A DNA stretch of 64,000 nt from Thereva unica (Eukaryota > Arthropoda > Insecta > Diptera > Therevidae). Shown here piece by piece: positions 36,592 through 49,035 of this stretch; the stretch's first letter is position 1, and each line of letters opens with the position of its first letter. The translations under genes were made by a program, and so were the position numbers. The notes under the pieces are model-generated. The model was not told the DNA's origin and did not search any database. It worked only from the letters and a program-made list of their open reading frames with translations. The stretch lies in NCBI GenBank assembly GCA_949987705.1, contig OX465281.1, forward strand, positions 171,134,516 to 171,198,515, in the 5' to 3' direction.

Positions 36592-37060
36592 CAAAACCAA
36601 GTACTGTCTTATTTCAAAGAAAAAGATCAACACCCACCATCCTTGAAAGTGGATGGCGTGGAACTAAAGGCCGACCCATCCCTACACATCTTAGGCGTGA
36701 CATTAGCGAAAGACTTGCGATGGAATGACCACATATTCCATATCGCCAAATAAGCATCCCAGTGCTTGGGATTTCTTAAGAGGTGCAAGTTCCTCCTCCA
36801 GCCATCGGCCCGCTCTGTTATTTATAAATCCTACATTCGGCCTCTTTTCGAATATAACTCCATCGTTTGGGCGGCGCTCCAATAACCACCTTAGCATGAT
36901 TAGATAAGGTCCAAAAAATGGCCCTTTAACTAATTGATGGCGACACCATTTGCTCCACCATCGACCCCTTGAGCCACCGTAGGAATGTAGCTGCACTGAC
37001 AAAATTTTATCGCTACTTTCATAGTGACTGTTCCACCGAGCTAAACGCCGCGAACCAATC
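36592..37060 (+). pseudogene. LINE RT C-terminal fragment (family of copy A)
   Basis: Starts in the TKTKYCLISKKK block and runs through the thumb (LRWNDHIFHIAK, FLKRCKFLLQPS) to IDPLSHRRNVAAL-type sequence. Nucleotide identity to 29636-29880 is high over their overlap, but TAA within IAK* and other indels inactivate it. It begins exactly at the AT-rich tail of the preceding LINE. Confidence 0.7.
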
Positions 37061-37360
37061 ATAAGCGTAGTTTAACGGTTGTCCTCCAGCGCAGGACCAT
37101 TTAAAAACTTTTTTTAAAATTGTTTAAAGCGTTCTGTAACATCCTTGGTTTTAAAGCGGATGTATCTTGTTTTTAATACATAAGTGAATCACTTTTATTC
37201 TGGGGTGGGCCTGGCCCTATTAGTTTTTTTGAGGTGGGTGTTATTTCGATTCAATTTGACGGGAATAGAGATTTATGGGGAAACGTTAAAGACCCCTTAT
37301 TACACCAACGATCGACAAAAAATTGACGCATATAGAGCAGAGAAGAATCGACAAACAATG
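37061..37360. other. No recognised feature
   Basis: About 300 bases between two opposite-facing LINE fragments. CAAATCTCTATTCCC-like text and no gene. Confidence 0.3.
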
Positions 37361-38783
37361 TTTTTTTTTGTTTTTTTTTTTTGTGGCAGTGCTAAGCTTA
37401 GGAGTCACCCTTTGTACTACTATTCCGTCATGTCATTTGTGACGTCATGGTGCAATGTCTAGCAGTAAGCTTATAACGGGGGAGGGGTGGGGGGGATATA
37501 GATTAAGGGTTAAAAGGTATGGGGGGTGTTGAAGAAGGTGGTGATGAACCCTGAATTTGAACTCTTGTATGTTGTAGGAGCTAGGGAATACTGGACTGCG
37601 AGAGATTATTCCACAGTCGAGTTGTTCTATTAACAAACGAATTCATATCTTGCTGAGTGCGTGAAAGGGTGAAGGGAATGAGACGAGTGGGCTAATCTGG
37701 TGTTGCGGCTATAAGATTGCCGTGGAGGCAAAAGAGCGTTTAACTCGGAGGAACAGTCACTATGATAGTAACGATACAATTTTGTCAGTGCTGCTACATT
37801 CCTACGGTGGCTCAAGGGGTCAATGGCGGGAGCAGGCGGTGTCGTCATCTATTAACTTGAGTGTCCTTTTTTGCACCTTATCTAACCATGCCAAGGTGGT
37901 ATAACGAGGGAGTTATATTCGAGAAGAGGCCGAATGTAGGATTTATAAATAACAGCACGGGCCGATGGCTGGAGGAGGAACTTGCACCTCTTAATATATT
38001 TGGAATATTTGGTCATTCCATCGCAAGTCTTTGGCTAATGCCACGCCTAAGATGTGAAGGGATGGGTCGGCCATTAGTTGAACTTCACCCACTTTCAAAG
38101 GTGGAGAGGTGTTGAACTTCTTTTTGGAGATAAGAGAGTACCTACTTGGTTTTGGTGGAGTTGAATTCAAAACGATTCTTCTTTCCCCACTCTAGAATCA
38201 GCTTAATGTCGTTATTAATCGACTTGGACATTAGTTCGCGATCATCAAGACAGGATCTGGCATGAGTGTGTCTTGTATCGAAGCTGTACGAGTAACGTAG
38301 AGTACCGTCGTCAGCAAAGCTGAGAAGTGGGTTGGAGGGGATTGAAAGAAGGTCATTTATAAAAATGAGAAATAGGGCCGGTGATAAAATTGACCTATGG
38401 GGGACCCCCGCAGAGATCGGGTGGTATGCGGATTTGACGCCATCCAATACTACTTTGATTGAACGGTCGGAAAGGAAACTCTCGATTCACTTCTGTAGAA
38501 GTGAGTCAACTCCAATAGCTTTGAATTTAGCTAACAGGGCTGAGTGCCAAACTCTATCGAAAGCCTTGGAGATATCTAGAGCAACCAGACTAGACTCACC
38601 GGATCCATACAGACTACGGCTGAGGTGTTCTGTAAGACATACTAAAAGATCGCCAGTGGATCTTTTTTGTCGGAAGCCATACTGTCTGTCGTTTATGAGT
38701 AGGTTGGATTCTATATATCCCATAAGATTTTTTTTTTGTTGGTTATCGTCTCCATGGTTTTGGAGAGAATAGAAGCAATTGCT
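37361..38783 (-). mobile_element. LINE copy B, 3' half (RSTGD-type family)
   Basis: Minus strand. Poly(A) tail as T-run 37361-37382, then a 3' UTR matching that of copy C at 51306 (TAAGCTTAGGAGTCACCCTT in mirrored form). C-terminal ORF (IDPLSHRRNVAALTKLYRYY) and RT core (FADDGTLRYSYS, HPISAGVPHRSILSPALF, QYGFRQKRSTGDLLVCLTEH) follow. The copy stops abruptly at 38783 and resumes at 42106, so the intervening DNA is a later insertion. Several frameshifts. Confidence 0.82.
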
Positions 38784-39331
38784 ATATCCCACCAAAAAAA
38801 CATTAAAAATATGAATTAGAAGTTCGTGGGCGCGGAAATTATTTATTGGGACAGTTTAAAACACACTTATAACAAAAAGAAGTGATATGGATTAGTCAAG
38901 ATGAATCATTAATAGCATGAAATAATTAAACACGTGCATTTACGAACGAATTCAAAGGAATTATACAACTGCCAGTTTTTATTTTAAACTCAATAAAGTA
39001 TTATCAACCGCGAAAAAGTTGGCTGGCGCGTGCGTTGTATACTTAGCATGAATCTTTGCTGAATTCTGTGTGGCTCAGTCTATAGTATTTCTAATAAAAT
39101 TTGTTACATTTCGAAGGACAGCTAAGATTCATGCTCTAAAATTGTTGTAAAATTCCTTTGAATTCGTTCGTAAATGCACGTGTTTAATTATTTCATGCTA
39201 TTAACGATTCACCTTGACTAATCCATATCACTTCTTTTTGTTATAAGTGTGTTTTAAACTGTCCCAATTAATAATTTCCGCGCCCACGAACTTCTAATTC
39301 ACATTTTTAATGTTTTTTTTTGGTGGGATAT
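38784..39331. mobile_element. 548-bp MITE with about 190-bp TIRs
   Basis: ATATCCCACCAAAAAAACAT is mirrored by the right end. Arms stay alike for about 190 bases, through AGTTCGTGGGCGCGGAAATT and GCACGTGTTTAATTATTTCA. Part of one arm recurs alone at 39619-39665. It is the left part of the insertion that splits LINE copy B. Confidence 0.8.
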
Positions 39332-39665
39332 CACTCTTTTTTGTTTTAATACATTCTAAAATAAAAATAAATAATCTTCTGTATTAAGAAATATTATGTA
39401 TTAATTGTTCATTTTATTTTTTTATTTATTTTATAAGTAGGTAATAACAAAATAACAAAATGCAGGAATTCAAATTAATATTATTGCCTTTGTAAAAAAA
39501 AGCATATGCTCCTTTCGAGTTTCTCGGCCAAGATTTTTCCTATACTGTGGAGTCATTGATCCATAACCAGCTCGATTTTTGTTTCAACATGCTGATCTAA
39601 TGACCTTCTTCGAATTAGTTCCTTTGAATTCATTCGTAAATGCACGTGTTTAATTATTTCATGCT
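39332..39665. other. Spacer with a stray MITE-arm fragment
   Basis: AT-rich DNA without a gene; 39619-39665 repeats an arm of the preceding MITE (CCTTTGAATTCATTCGTAAA). Confidence 0.5.
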
Positions 39666-40430
39666 AGTGTGTTCTAGTTATGATACCCTTTCATTTGATA
39701 ACCATGTCGATGGGCTATGTTAAGAAAATGGGTATCCGCCCTCTTGAGATAACCGCTGTGGATCTAAATATATTTTAAGTATACTAAATCGCTTATTGTG
39801 TTCTACTTATCATTCCCTTTCATTTGATACCCATGTCGAGGGGGTTGTGAAGAAAATGGTAATCCACCCTCTTGAGATAACCGCCGTGAATCTAAATATA
39901 TTTTGAGTATACTAAATCGCTTATTGCGTTCTACTTATCATTCCCTTTCTATTGATACCCATGTCGAAGGGGTTGTGAAGAAAATGGTAATCCGTCCTTT
40001 TGAGATGACCGCCATGGATCTCATGGTATATTGAGTATACTATATCGCTTATTATGTTCTACTTATCATTCCCTTTCATTTGATACCCATGTCGAGGGGG
40101 TTGTGAAGAAAATGGTAATCCGCCCTCTTGACATGACCGCCATGGATCTAACCAGATATTGAGTATATTATATCGCTTATGGTACTCTACTTATGATACC
40201 TTTTCAATTGATACCTATGTCGAGGTGGTGGAGAAGAAATGGTAGTCCGCCCTCTTGAGACGGCCGCCATGGACATAAAGACATAGCTTATTGTATTCTA
40301 CTTATCATACCCTTTCATTTGATACCCATGTCAAGGGGGTGTGAAGAAAATGGTAATCCGCCCTCTTGAGATGACAGCGATGGATCTATTATATCGCTTA
40401 TGGTATTCTACTTATGATACCTTTTCCTTG
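39666..40430 (-). repeat. Diverged 128-bp-type minisatellite array
   Basis: About six minus-oriented monomers, each with TTTCATTTGATACCCATGTC and CCGCCCTCTTGAGA followed by ACCGCCATGGATCTAA. Period about 125-130. These are the same landmarks as in the HINE arrays, with substantially more divergence, so it is an older member. Confidence 0.8.
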
Positions 40431-41275
40431 AATTCACATAAATAGTTAGGTTTTCAACGTAAAGATACTTTTTGTGATCAAAAATTCTTTATTTCACAAT
40501 GTTATTTGTAACTTAATTTACCGATTTCCCGATTTCAAATTTATTCTTATTTCAACTTTATTACACTTTAATTTAGGGATTTCAAACTTTCTGTCACAAT
40601 TAGATTTCAAACTTTCTACTTTATTACAATTTTAGATTTCAACTTTCAAAGATTTCAAAGGTTTCACAAACTTTGTTTTACTTTAATTTAAATTCCGCAA
40701 GATTTCAAAAAAGACAACGATTTCAAAGACTACCAGAACGAGAGTGATTTCACACAAATTTCTTTCTTCCCAACAAAAATTCTTCACCGGTTTTTTTCCA
40801 AACCGTTTTTTTTTTTTTTTTTTCATATATTGAAACGTGAACATGTATTTTCATTTTTCATTTATTCTCATATTTTAGACTTGCTGTCCTTTTCTTTATC
40901 AATTCAATAAATATATTGAATTTGATTGAATGGAAATTGATTGACTCGACTGTCAAATGACAAGTCGAAATTATTTGTTTATAGTTTACATTGTGAAGTG
41001 TTGTGTTTTGTGCAAAGGTAAATATTGTTATTGTTATTATTTGTGGTTAGTGAAATCACTCTAGTCATGGTGAGCTTGACTAGACTGGTTACTTATATTA
41101 TATCAAAGTTATTTTATATAAACTAATTTTACTTTTTCTACATTTTAGGTTGCGATCGTTGGACCGCCCTTAAGTCGCAGGTCGCTGCATTGTAGATGAG
41201 TATTTTGTCATTTCGCTTAATTCTTTGTGAAATCTGGTTTCATTTAGGTGCATCATTTCGTCCTGGTGTGGAGGA
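40431..41275. other. AT-rich DNA, no gene
   Basis: Contains a patch of TTTCAAACTTTC-like short repeats (40530-40680) and a T-run (40807-40824). Nothing recognised otherwise. Confidence 0.45.
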
Positions 41276-41456
41276 TCATCAAATATACAATAGATACCTA
41301 TGTCGAAGTGGTGGTGAAGAAATGGTAGTCCGCCCTCTTGAGACGGCCGCCATGGATATAAAGACATAGCTTATTGTATTCTACTTATCATACCCGTTCA
41401 TTTGATACCCATGTCGAGGGGGCTGTGAAGAAAATGGTAATCCGCCCTCTTGAGAC
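41276..41456 (-). repeat. Short diverged minisatellite fragment
   Basis: Roughly one and a half monomers with CCGCCCTCTTGAGACGGCCG and TTTGATACCCATGTCGAG. Confidence 0.75.
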
Positions 41457-42105
41457 GCGTACGATGCGATGGTTAATCATCGAAATGATAGGGAATGCTA
41501 TTTTACATAAACAGTGCTGGATTTGACTAACTTGTAGGAATATGTCATATTTTTAGAAATAAATTACGATTACGAACTCGGCATTCGGTATTTCAAAATT
41601 TTACTGTACATTTGTACTGTGAACTACATGTTTTTTATAGTTACCTAACGCAATCTGATACCATAGTTGCGAATAACCACTTTAAATGAATACATTTTGT
41701 TAATCATCTAATGCCATCTGGCATCAACAGTTCGAGTAAACACTTTTCGACTAACTAGTAGCACCATCTCATTTATTGAGCAATTGAAATAACTTAGAGC
41801 GCCATCTGACAGAATAATTTTAAGTACCCACTTTTTTAGACTGAAGGAGAAGAAAAAAGTTCGATTCGAAATGTAAAAAATGTAAAAATAAAGAAAACGA
41901 AGAATGATAGGAAAAAAAACTCATGGAATAATAAATTATTTATATTTTGGTTATCGGTTACAAATGAAAAATTACTTATATTGCTTATAAAAAGGTGATA
42001 AAACGCATAATTTTATAAAAAACACCTTGTTTTCTATGCTTAGGCGTAAATAAGGCATTAGCTGTTTGCCCTTACGAACTCGGCAAACTACCGCTTGCCT
42101 TGATT
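41457..42105. other. No gene; short repeated phrases
   Basis: 41650-41825 has three loose repeats of a GCCATCTG.CA phrase about 60 bases apart. No coding sequence or recognised element. Confidence 0.4.
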
Positions 42106-42735
42106 GGGCGGTAATTGGAGGGAAGACTGAAATCACCTTTTTTTGGTATGGGCTGAACATGGGCAAGTTTCCAAGAGTCGGGATAAACTCCGGAGAAATA
42201 TGACAGGGAAAATAATTTGCGCAGAGGTTTAGCCAAAGGTGAGGCGCATTGTTTTAAGACGATAGGGGGTATATTATCGGGTTCAGTGGATTTGTTGGCG
42301 TCGAGCTTTTTGAGGCACCTGTACACCTCGCGAGTCCTGAAAAAAAACCCTGTCCATTGAATGGGCGTTACGCTCGGAAACAGGGGGTAACACATCAGTT
42401 TCGGGTAAAGAAGAATTCGAAGCGAACATAGATGCTAATAAATTGGCCTTGGATTTGCTGTCTGTTATTACTTTCTCATTGTGAATAAAGGAAGGGGTTG
42501 AAGTTGTAGTGAAATTCTTCTTGATGGAACTTACCAAGGACCAGAAGTTTTTGCTACTAGAGGTTGCATTTAGGAGTTTACTTCTCAATTTGTTGTCAAA
42601 TAAGGTTTTGACTTTCTTGATGGCGGTTTTACAAGAATTTCTTTGTTGTATCTACTCTAAACGGAGCGATTCACTCGGGAAGCTCTTGTACGCTCGGAAG
42701 GCGGCTTCCTTAGTTTTGAATTTTTCACTCTCACT
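42106..42735 (-). pseudogene. LINE copy B, 5' half
   Basis: Continues copy B beyond the insertion: SNYRPI, then upstream CASPLAKPLRKLFSLSYFSG, NKSTEPDNIPPIVLK and the EN-RT linker FWSLVSSIKKNFTTTSTPSF. A frame break lies near 42340. It aligns with 52742-53340 of copy C. 5' truncated at a T-run near 42736. Confidence 0.8.
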
Positions 42736-43984
42736 CTTTTTTTTTTAACAGTTTTGTTTTATTATTTTGGTGTTTTTGTGTCGGCGCGTTTTTTAGGGAC
42801 CGGAACAGCACACGTCCGTTCTCTTTGCTGTCCTAGCCCCAACTCACTACAATTCACTACAAAATTGGGTTAACAAGGAGGGCTACCGCCAAACCAACCG
42901 CCACAGCCATTTCAATGAAATTGTCTTCCATAAATAATAGAAAGGTGCACTCTCTTCAATAAAGCAACATTCGTTGAAAATATTAAACGGAGCAGTTTCA
43001 ATAACAATTTCAAAAATAAATCAGCACACGGCCCAACATTTATAAACATATTTCCATTCCATCCTTCAAGCCTTTCCTTTACTTCTACCTGAAAATCTTT
43101 GCGAGGTTATTTGGTCATTTTCTTACTAAATGTTTTCATCTGTTTCCTTTCACTTTCTATCTTTATTTTCTTTAGCACATTCGAAATCATCTTTTGTATT
43201 TTTTTTATCCAAATTTGTTTAGGTTAATTCTTTATATTTCTAATTGCTTTACCTTGTTTCTTTATACAATAGTGATTTGCTAGTTTAATTTGTTTGGTTA
43301 ATTATAAATATGTACAGTATATTGTTCGTCGCTCATTATGTTTCGTTCTCTCCATTGGTCTCATTATCACCATACATTCAGTTTTTGCAAATATCGTTTA
43401 CCTTGGCATATCCACAAATTTTAATTACACTTGAATTTGTTTTTCTTTAGTATTATTCGTTTACCCTTAACTCTACTACTTTATCTGTGTTCTACTTTGG
43501 TGTATTTACTTTCTCTATTTTCTCACTTTCGATGTATTGTCTTATTTTTGACTAAATAGTGGTCTGAGTTGTAATGTGCTCATTAGGGTCATTTATATTA
43601 GTGCCTTTACATCTGATTCTTAACAAGTGATCAATCTAATTTGTACCGCACGTCCAGAAATCTGGACGGTTCAGAATAACAAACAATTCATCTCTTATGA
43701 GGTTGTCTTTACCCGCAGAAGGTGCACCGATAACATTAATATATTACAGTTGGTTTTGTCAAATCCTTTGGAGTCTTACAACGAGGCCTACTTACTGCGA
43801 AGTCTGTTTCTTATTGCAAAACTAGTTGGGATGTGAGTTTCACCCTTTCGGTCCATACGATCAACTTCTCAGTATGATGAACGTAGACGGAATAAACTGA
43901 CTTCTTACAAAAGAGTAATACGTTTTGCACTAGTGGGAAATTGACTCGTATCAGAGAACTGGTCACAAAGTAATCCTGAGAGAA
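42736..43984. other. No recognised feature
   Basis: About 1.25 kb without a supported gene. CGGAACAGCACACGTCCG (about 42800) is a local GC-rich island; the rest is T-rich. Confidence 0.4.
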
Positions 43985-44225
43985 GCTAGTCATTGATACG
44001 AATGATTTCTTAACTCAGCTACTCTACACTCCTTAATATTCTATAGATGCGCCCCACGTTGTTTCGTTTTAAATCTTAAAAATATTTTCATAGCTATTAC
44101 AAATTCACAATGACAAATTTGCAGGACTACATATCTGTATGGTGTTAGAAAAATATTTGAGGTTCTAAATCTGTATGGGACTAGAAGAAATTATTTTAAA
44201 CTTTTTAGTTCGTTTTAAAAACGTG
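43985..44225 (+). repeat. Dispersed repeat, uninterrupted copy
   Basis: Includes CAGCTACTCTACACTCCTT, GCGCCCCACGTTGTTTCG, TCATAGCTATTAC and TTAGTTCGTTTTAAA. The same blocks occur inverted and split at 55285-55200, 53645-53590 and 51290-51180, where later elements interrupt them. Function and class unknown. Confidence 0.65.
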
Positions 44226-46055
44226 GTACATATATTAAAAAGTTTTTTTTATCTTAATAATTTTTGAAAATATTCTGACATTATTTCAAAGGACAAGATT
44301 GAAATCAAGTATGGCAACTTTGATACCGTGCAAACGTTGGGGCATTTTTATTTAATTTTTGCTTAAGATCATTCCATAATTTATTGTATTATTATATATA
44401 GCTTTCGTATTATCGTATTATGTAGTTTATTGAAAGTGAAGAGTATAAGTATTTAACAAAATGGAAAAGTGTTGAATGCCAAACTTAATTTGATCTGATT
44501 TTATTTCTGCACTGAACTCATAACACGAAATTCAACAGAATTTAAGTGCGGTGACAAAAAGGACTTAGGCATGAACGAAAAGACTGTACTTTTTGGGTCC
44601 ATGAATTTGTATGGAAATATTCGAGATGAGCAGTCCATGTACGTGGTTCTAGTTCACAAACGAAATATTTCTTCTAGGCTTCTTTTTCCGTCTGTGAAAT
44701 CTTTTGTTTTCTTTGTATTTATTTTCGCACTCCCGTGTTCTCTGAGACTGCTACATTGGTTGGTAAGCAAAATTCTTGCCAGCTTTCCTTTCATCATAGA
44801 ACCGATCACAAAGCACTCCGTACAGTGCTCTCGTTGCCTTACCAGTTCCAAATACTTTTGAACATTCCTGTTAATGCTCCTTTAAAAGGGTTTCAGAAGC
44901 ATTGAGGTCGATTCGCACTATACGGAACGTCAAGGTCACTTCACGGAACGGCAACGGCACGTGAGATTAATTTAATGGTCGGTAATTTAAAACATAAATA
45001 TGGAAGACCAAAAATTAATTTAATTACTTAGTGAAAATATATCTGGATATTTCTAATAATTCAATGTCCATTTTATTATCTCTGCACTCACTTTTTTTAA
45101 TCTTGATAGTTGTAGAAAACGGAATGGAGAGGTTATATTGTAGCCAGTTATCCACTCCACGGAACGATACGCATACGGCGCGGCTCGAAACAGAATCATT
45201 GTACTCCAGCCTTTAGTTAGAGCATTATCCTATTCCGCATTGTTAATTAAAATTGTTATTTGAAATGCCAAAATTTAATAATAAAGAGTTAGCCAATGAT
45301 CGCATTAGTTTTGGATGAGGAAGAAGAAAATTTTCAACAGATCATACAGTTCCGCGACAGAACGTAGTAACCGCAATGGCCATGGAGATATAGCTGAAAA
45401 AGCATATTTGTGTTGCGTTGTATTGTTTGCGTGGGTATCGAGCTCATCTCTTGCAATGCGGTGACGTTTTTATATGAAATACTACCAATTGCAGTATAAA
45501 CTTACAACACAATGCAAGATTTATTACCATCTTTAGATAAAGAGTATAATCTGTTTCGGAAGAAAATGTAAAAAGTCGGGAACTAAGCTCATTTGATGTG
45601 ACCATAAATACGTAACATAAAACCCAGAATCCAACCATAGATAAATTAAAAGAATGGGCCTATCATCTTCAGTATAATACCGTGTAGTTCATAGAGTTAA
45701 GTCGTTGAATTTTAAATTCAAATCCAAATTAACTCGTCTCCAATAGAAACTCAGTGTTATGATACAACCATAAATGCAAAATACAAATCCACTTTTTGGC
45801 GCTTTTCTATGTCGATGGCGACCAGTGGCGTAGGAACGGGGGGACTATCCCCCCCGAAACGCCTTTTGTATAAAGAAAATTCAACTTGAACTTTTATATC
45901 ATTTTGTAATTTTGGTGGTACATTCAACGCGAAGAAAATATACTAGAAATATCACCTGATAGTTGTGAAAGTTTTTTTTTTAAATATCAGCAGAAATATG
46001 AAGCTTATTGTGCCTCGAGCGCGCGGATCGCTAGTGGCTCATAGGTTAGGTTAGG
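44226..46055. other. No gene recognised
   Basis: Open frames here are short and unsupported. CGGAACG motifs recur at 44920-44955 and about 45155. 45829-45880 (CCAGTGGCGTAGGAACGGGG then ATCCCCCCC) resembles a transposon terminus, but no partner end was found. Confidence 0.4.
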
Positions 46056-46850
46056 TTGAAGTGTCTGCTCACCCACTAGAGAGCCCACTTAGGCACGCCA
46101 TTGGGCCCATTGTGATGCCATTCTAGTGTTGGTACAAAATTCAGGCCAGCTTTTGATAGAGTGACAAAGGTCAGGCACCAGTATTTTGCAGCTCGCTCAA
46201 TCCATCAAGGAAAGGTGAGCCGAGGAAGCTCCACCTTTTCTTTGCAAGGGCGAGACATGTACAGGAAAGATGGGAGAAAGTTTCTTTCTCATCTTCATTA
46301 CCACAACTTCTGTATAAGTCGTTGGGGAAAGTCCCAATCGTTCGCCGTGCGGGTCAAAGGGACAATGACCGGTCAGCACCTTCACTTTATGGTTTATCTC
46401 GTTTTTGTTCAACTGAACAAGAGATTTTGAACGCTTTGCGTCCAAAGTCGGCCATATTGTGTGAGGACTGCGACATACTGCTGCTGTGGTCCATTTCAGC
46501 CCAACTCGAACTAAGCTGATTCTTCTCACCAGTTTAGGGCTGGCTAAGGGCATTCTCATATGGGTTAAGTGAGGTTTCCTTTCCATTTCGGTTCCCTGTC
46601 TAGCAAGCTCATCTGCCCTACAGTTTCACTTAATCCCCCTGTGTCCAGGAACCCAACACAGAGTTATATCAAACTGAGCGGCAGTCTCACACAGAAATAT
46701 GCGGCAGTTCAGAACAGTCGTAGATGTTGTGTCGACAGAATTAAGAGCCTTGAGGGCTGCCTGGCTATCCGATGAAAAACATATATTATGAGATATATTA
46801 TTTATCTTCATTGCCAGTCGAGAGCCTGGAAGACGCTGCAGTGGTCAGGT
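46056..46850 (-). pseudogene. LINE fragment with RNase H domain and C-terminus
   Basis: Minus strand: FSSDSQAALKALNSVDTTST and CWVPGHRGI are RNase H blocks (46811-46626). The C-terminal region (VRVGLKWTT, IWPTLDAKRSKSL, VKVLTGHCPF) follows with frameshifts through 46197. A C..C..H-type tail region and GGTTAGGTTAGGTTG edge end it near 46056. RNase H in an APE-type LINE indicates an I/LOA/R1-related clade. Similar fragments are familiar from fly genomes. Confidence 0.7.
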
Positions 46851-47949
46851 AGACGAAAGGAGGTGTTTATATTCAATGCCTCGGAAAAAATACCAGAGCC
46901 TAAGTTTTTATCAATCTGTTAGCCATCTGTATAGATTCATAATAGATACATAAAGTGGTTAAAATCAAGGAGGAGTTCGGGCAATACAGATCTTTGATTT
47001 CACGCTAACTTTCCCGACCCTAGGATTGAAAAGTGCACTTTATGATCCCCTGAAATTTTTTTGATAAATTTCATTTCAAAATTCACAAATTATTTGAAAT
47101 CTTTTCAAAGATACCTGGAGCCCTTGTAACTAATGAAGGGTCACTATTGAGCGCTTTTCCAGGTATTCCGCGGACACTCCAAAAGTTCGACGAAATTTGC
47201 ACGTAGACGCGTTTCAACAGGAAAGCCTACTACTCATATTCCTTACAATAGTAAAAAATCTGCGGCTTTATAAATCTATCATCGGGCAAGTAGTGCAATA
47301 CAAATCAGTCGTTTCGTCAATATAATCAATCCATCGTCATTATATTCATATTCATCGATACTTTAAACTTTAAGCACACCTTTTCTGAAAGTCGCTAACT
47401 GTCTGAAGCTTGCTAGCAACGAAAGATGTTTTTACACTTTATGGCATTTAAAGGATTGGCAAAGTAGTGCAACTGAAGATCAGCGGTTGAACGGTCTTGC
47501 TTTTTTGAGGTATTCATCGGGAAATGGACGTAACGGCTAAGGAAGTAATCAACAAATTTGTTAAAAACCATAGAACTGTGACTTTTTCACAAGCATTGCT
47601 CTGGAGCCATTGATCATGGTTGCCAATAGCTAATAAACTGAATTCCTCTAAAACACTTCTTCTGGTCTTATTCCTGTTAAAACATAACTAAAACTTATAT
47701 CAATTTTGAAAGATAATGTTAAGTTCAGGACCCCCCCCCCCCTTGAAAATATTTTTATGGTGACGGTATATCTTAGCTAGCCAAAGAGTCACCATACACG
47801 GGTCTATGTAGGTCTATAATTGTTATGTCAAAAATAATTTGTCGCTTATCCCATTGTAATGATGAAAACGCTAACCTGATGTCAAGCTGGCTAGGCCCAC
47901 ATAGAGATACGGAATCGGTACTTGATTCTTTATTGATGTGACTATTGCG
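46851..47949. other. No recognised feature
   Basis: No gene. A 14-base C-run lies near 47730. Otherwise unremarkable AT-rich DNA. Confidence 0.4.
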
Positions 47950-48036
47950 CTTTCGATTCTACTCGAGTACACTGTTTCGCCCAATTTGACGCAAAATTTT
48001 ATCGCGACGCGTTGTTCTTGATTTCGTTTTTCCATT
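47950..48036 (-). pseudogene. Mariner-type helix-turn-helix N-terminal fragment
   Basis: Reads EKRNQEQRVAIKFCVKLGET, which resembles the first helix of the HTH domain in Mos1-like mariner transposases and related GVQW3-type proteins (EQR..IKFCVKLGK). Nothing of the rest of the domain or the DDE core follows. A short relic. Confidence 0.45.
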
Positions 48037-48949
48037 TTCGTGACGAGCACCACGAACACACGTTTACTCAACACGACAGAGCAGGCGAACTAAACCAGCT
48101 AGAGCGATGGTAAATATATCAATGGAAAGGGGTAGGAGGCCGAGAGAAGGGAAAGGGAATTTCAAGGTCGCAGGGTTACCACAATCGCGGCAATATAATC
48201 AGTCTCATTACTTAATTGTCACACGTCGTATATATTTTTCCCATACAAGATTTATTGTTTTCTGTTTACTGAATTGTATCAGTTACAGTTATTTTAATCA
48301 ATCGAGCAACTAATCTTTTAAGGGTATGTTTGCTTCGCAAAACCGTTGTGTCAAGTTATTTTATGTCAACAAATTTAAAAGATCTAGAAGAGTAAATTTC
48401 GATTAATTAATATAATATTTAGATTGAATTGTAACTTTTAATTATATTTAATTCTAACTACCTAGGTAGTCTACATACTTAAAAATTTAAAAAACTAGTT
48501 TTCTTGTTTAACCTCTGTGGGTAGTCAGTAAGGATGCTTTAAGATCTGGCCCCATCCCAGCAACAATTCATTGCTACGTCCATGAATAGATGGCCCACGC
48601 TTTTCAAGTAGAAGAGAAACAAATTTTAGAAAGTTGACGGGATTTATATCAGAACTATTAGACTCCACTAATGAAACAGAATAAAACAGTGAAAAATGGA
48701 TTACGGACACAAGGCAGAACTAAAAACACCTAACATTAAAGAATTAGAAAGAGTCCGAGCCTTACTCAAATATGGCGGTGAAATAATCCTCAAAAGGTTG
48801 ATCCACCGTTAAAGCTAAAACCTGCCAAGAAGTCCATTGTTGGAGTCCATTATATGTATATGTTGATTGGTCTGGAATGGGTTCCGGATACCTTTACTTG
48901 GCCTGTCATGCTAACGTGAAACCTACATAGTCGTTCCAGCTTATTGGGG
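48037..48949. other. No recognised feature
   Basis: No supported gene or element. Confidence 0.35.
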
Positions 48950-49035
48950 ATGCCGAATCAATCTCGCTTTGTAGAGTTCTACTCTGACTATGTTATCATA
49001 GGCGGCTTTAAAGTCTATGAAGAGATGCTGGTTGA
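48950..49035 (-). pseudogene. Short LINE RT relic
   Basis: Minus strand reads QHLFIDFKAAYDNIVRVELY followed by KARLIRH, matching the RT block HHLFIDFK.AYD common in insect LINEs. The catalytic YADD block is absent. Too short to place in a clade. Confidence 0.55.

Noticed and set aside
45829..45880. Transposon terminus CCAGTGGCGTAGG with C/G runs
   Set aside because: No partner end or flanking duplication found; the C-run at 47730 does not pair convincingly.
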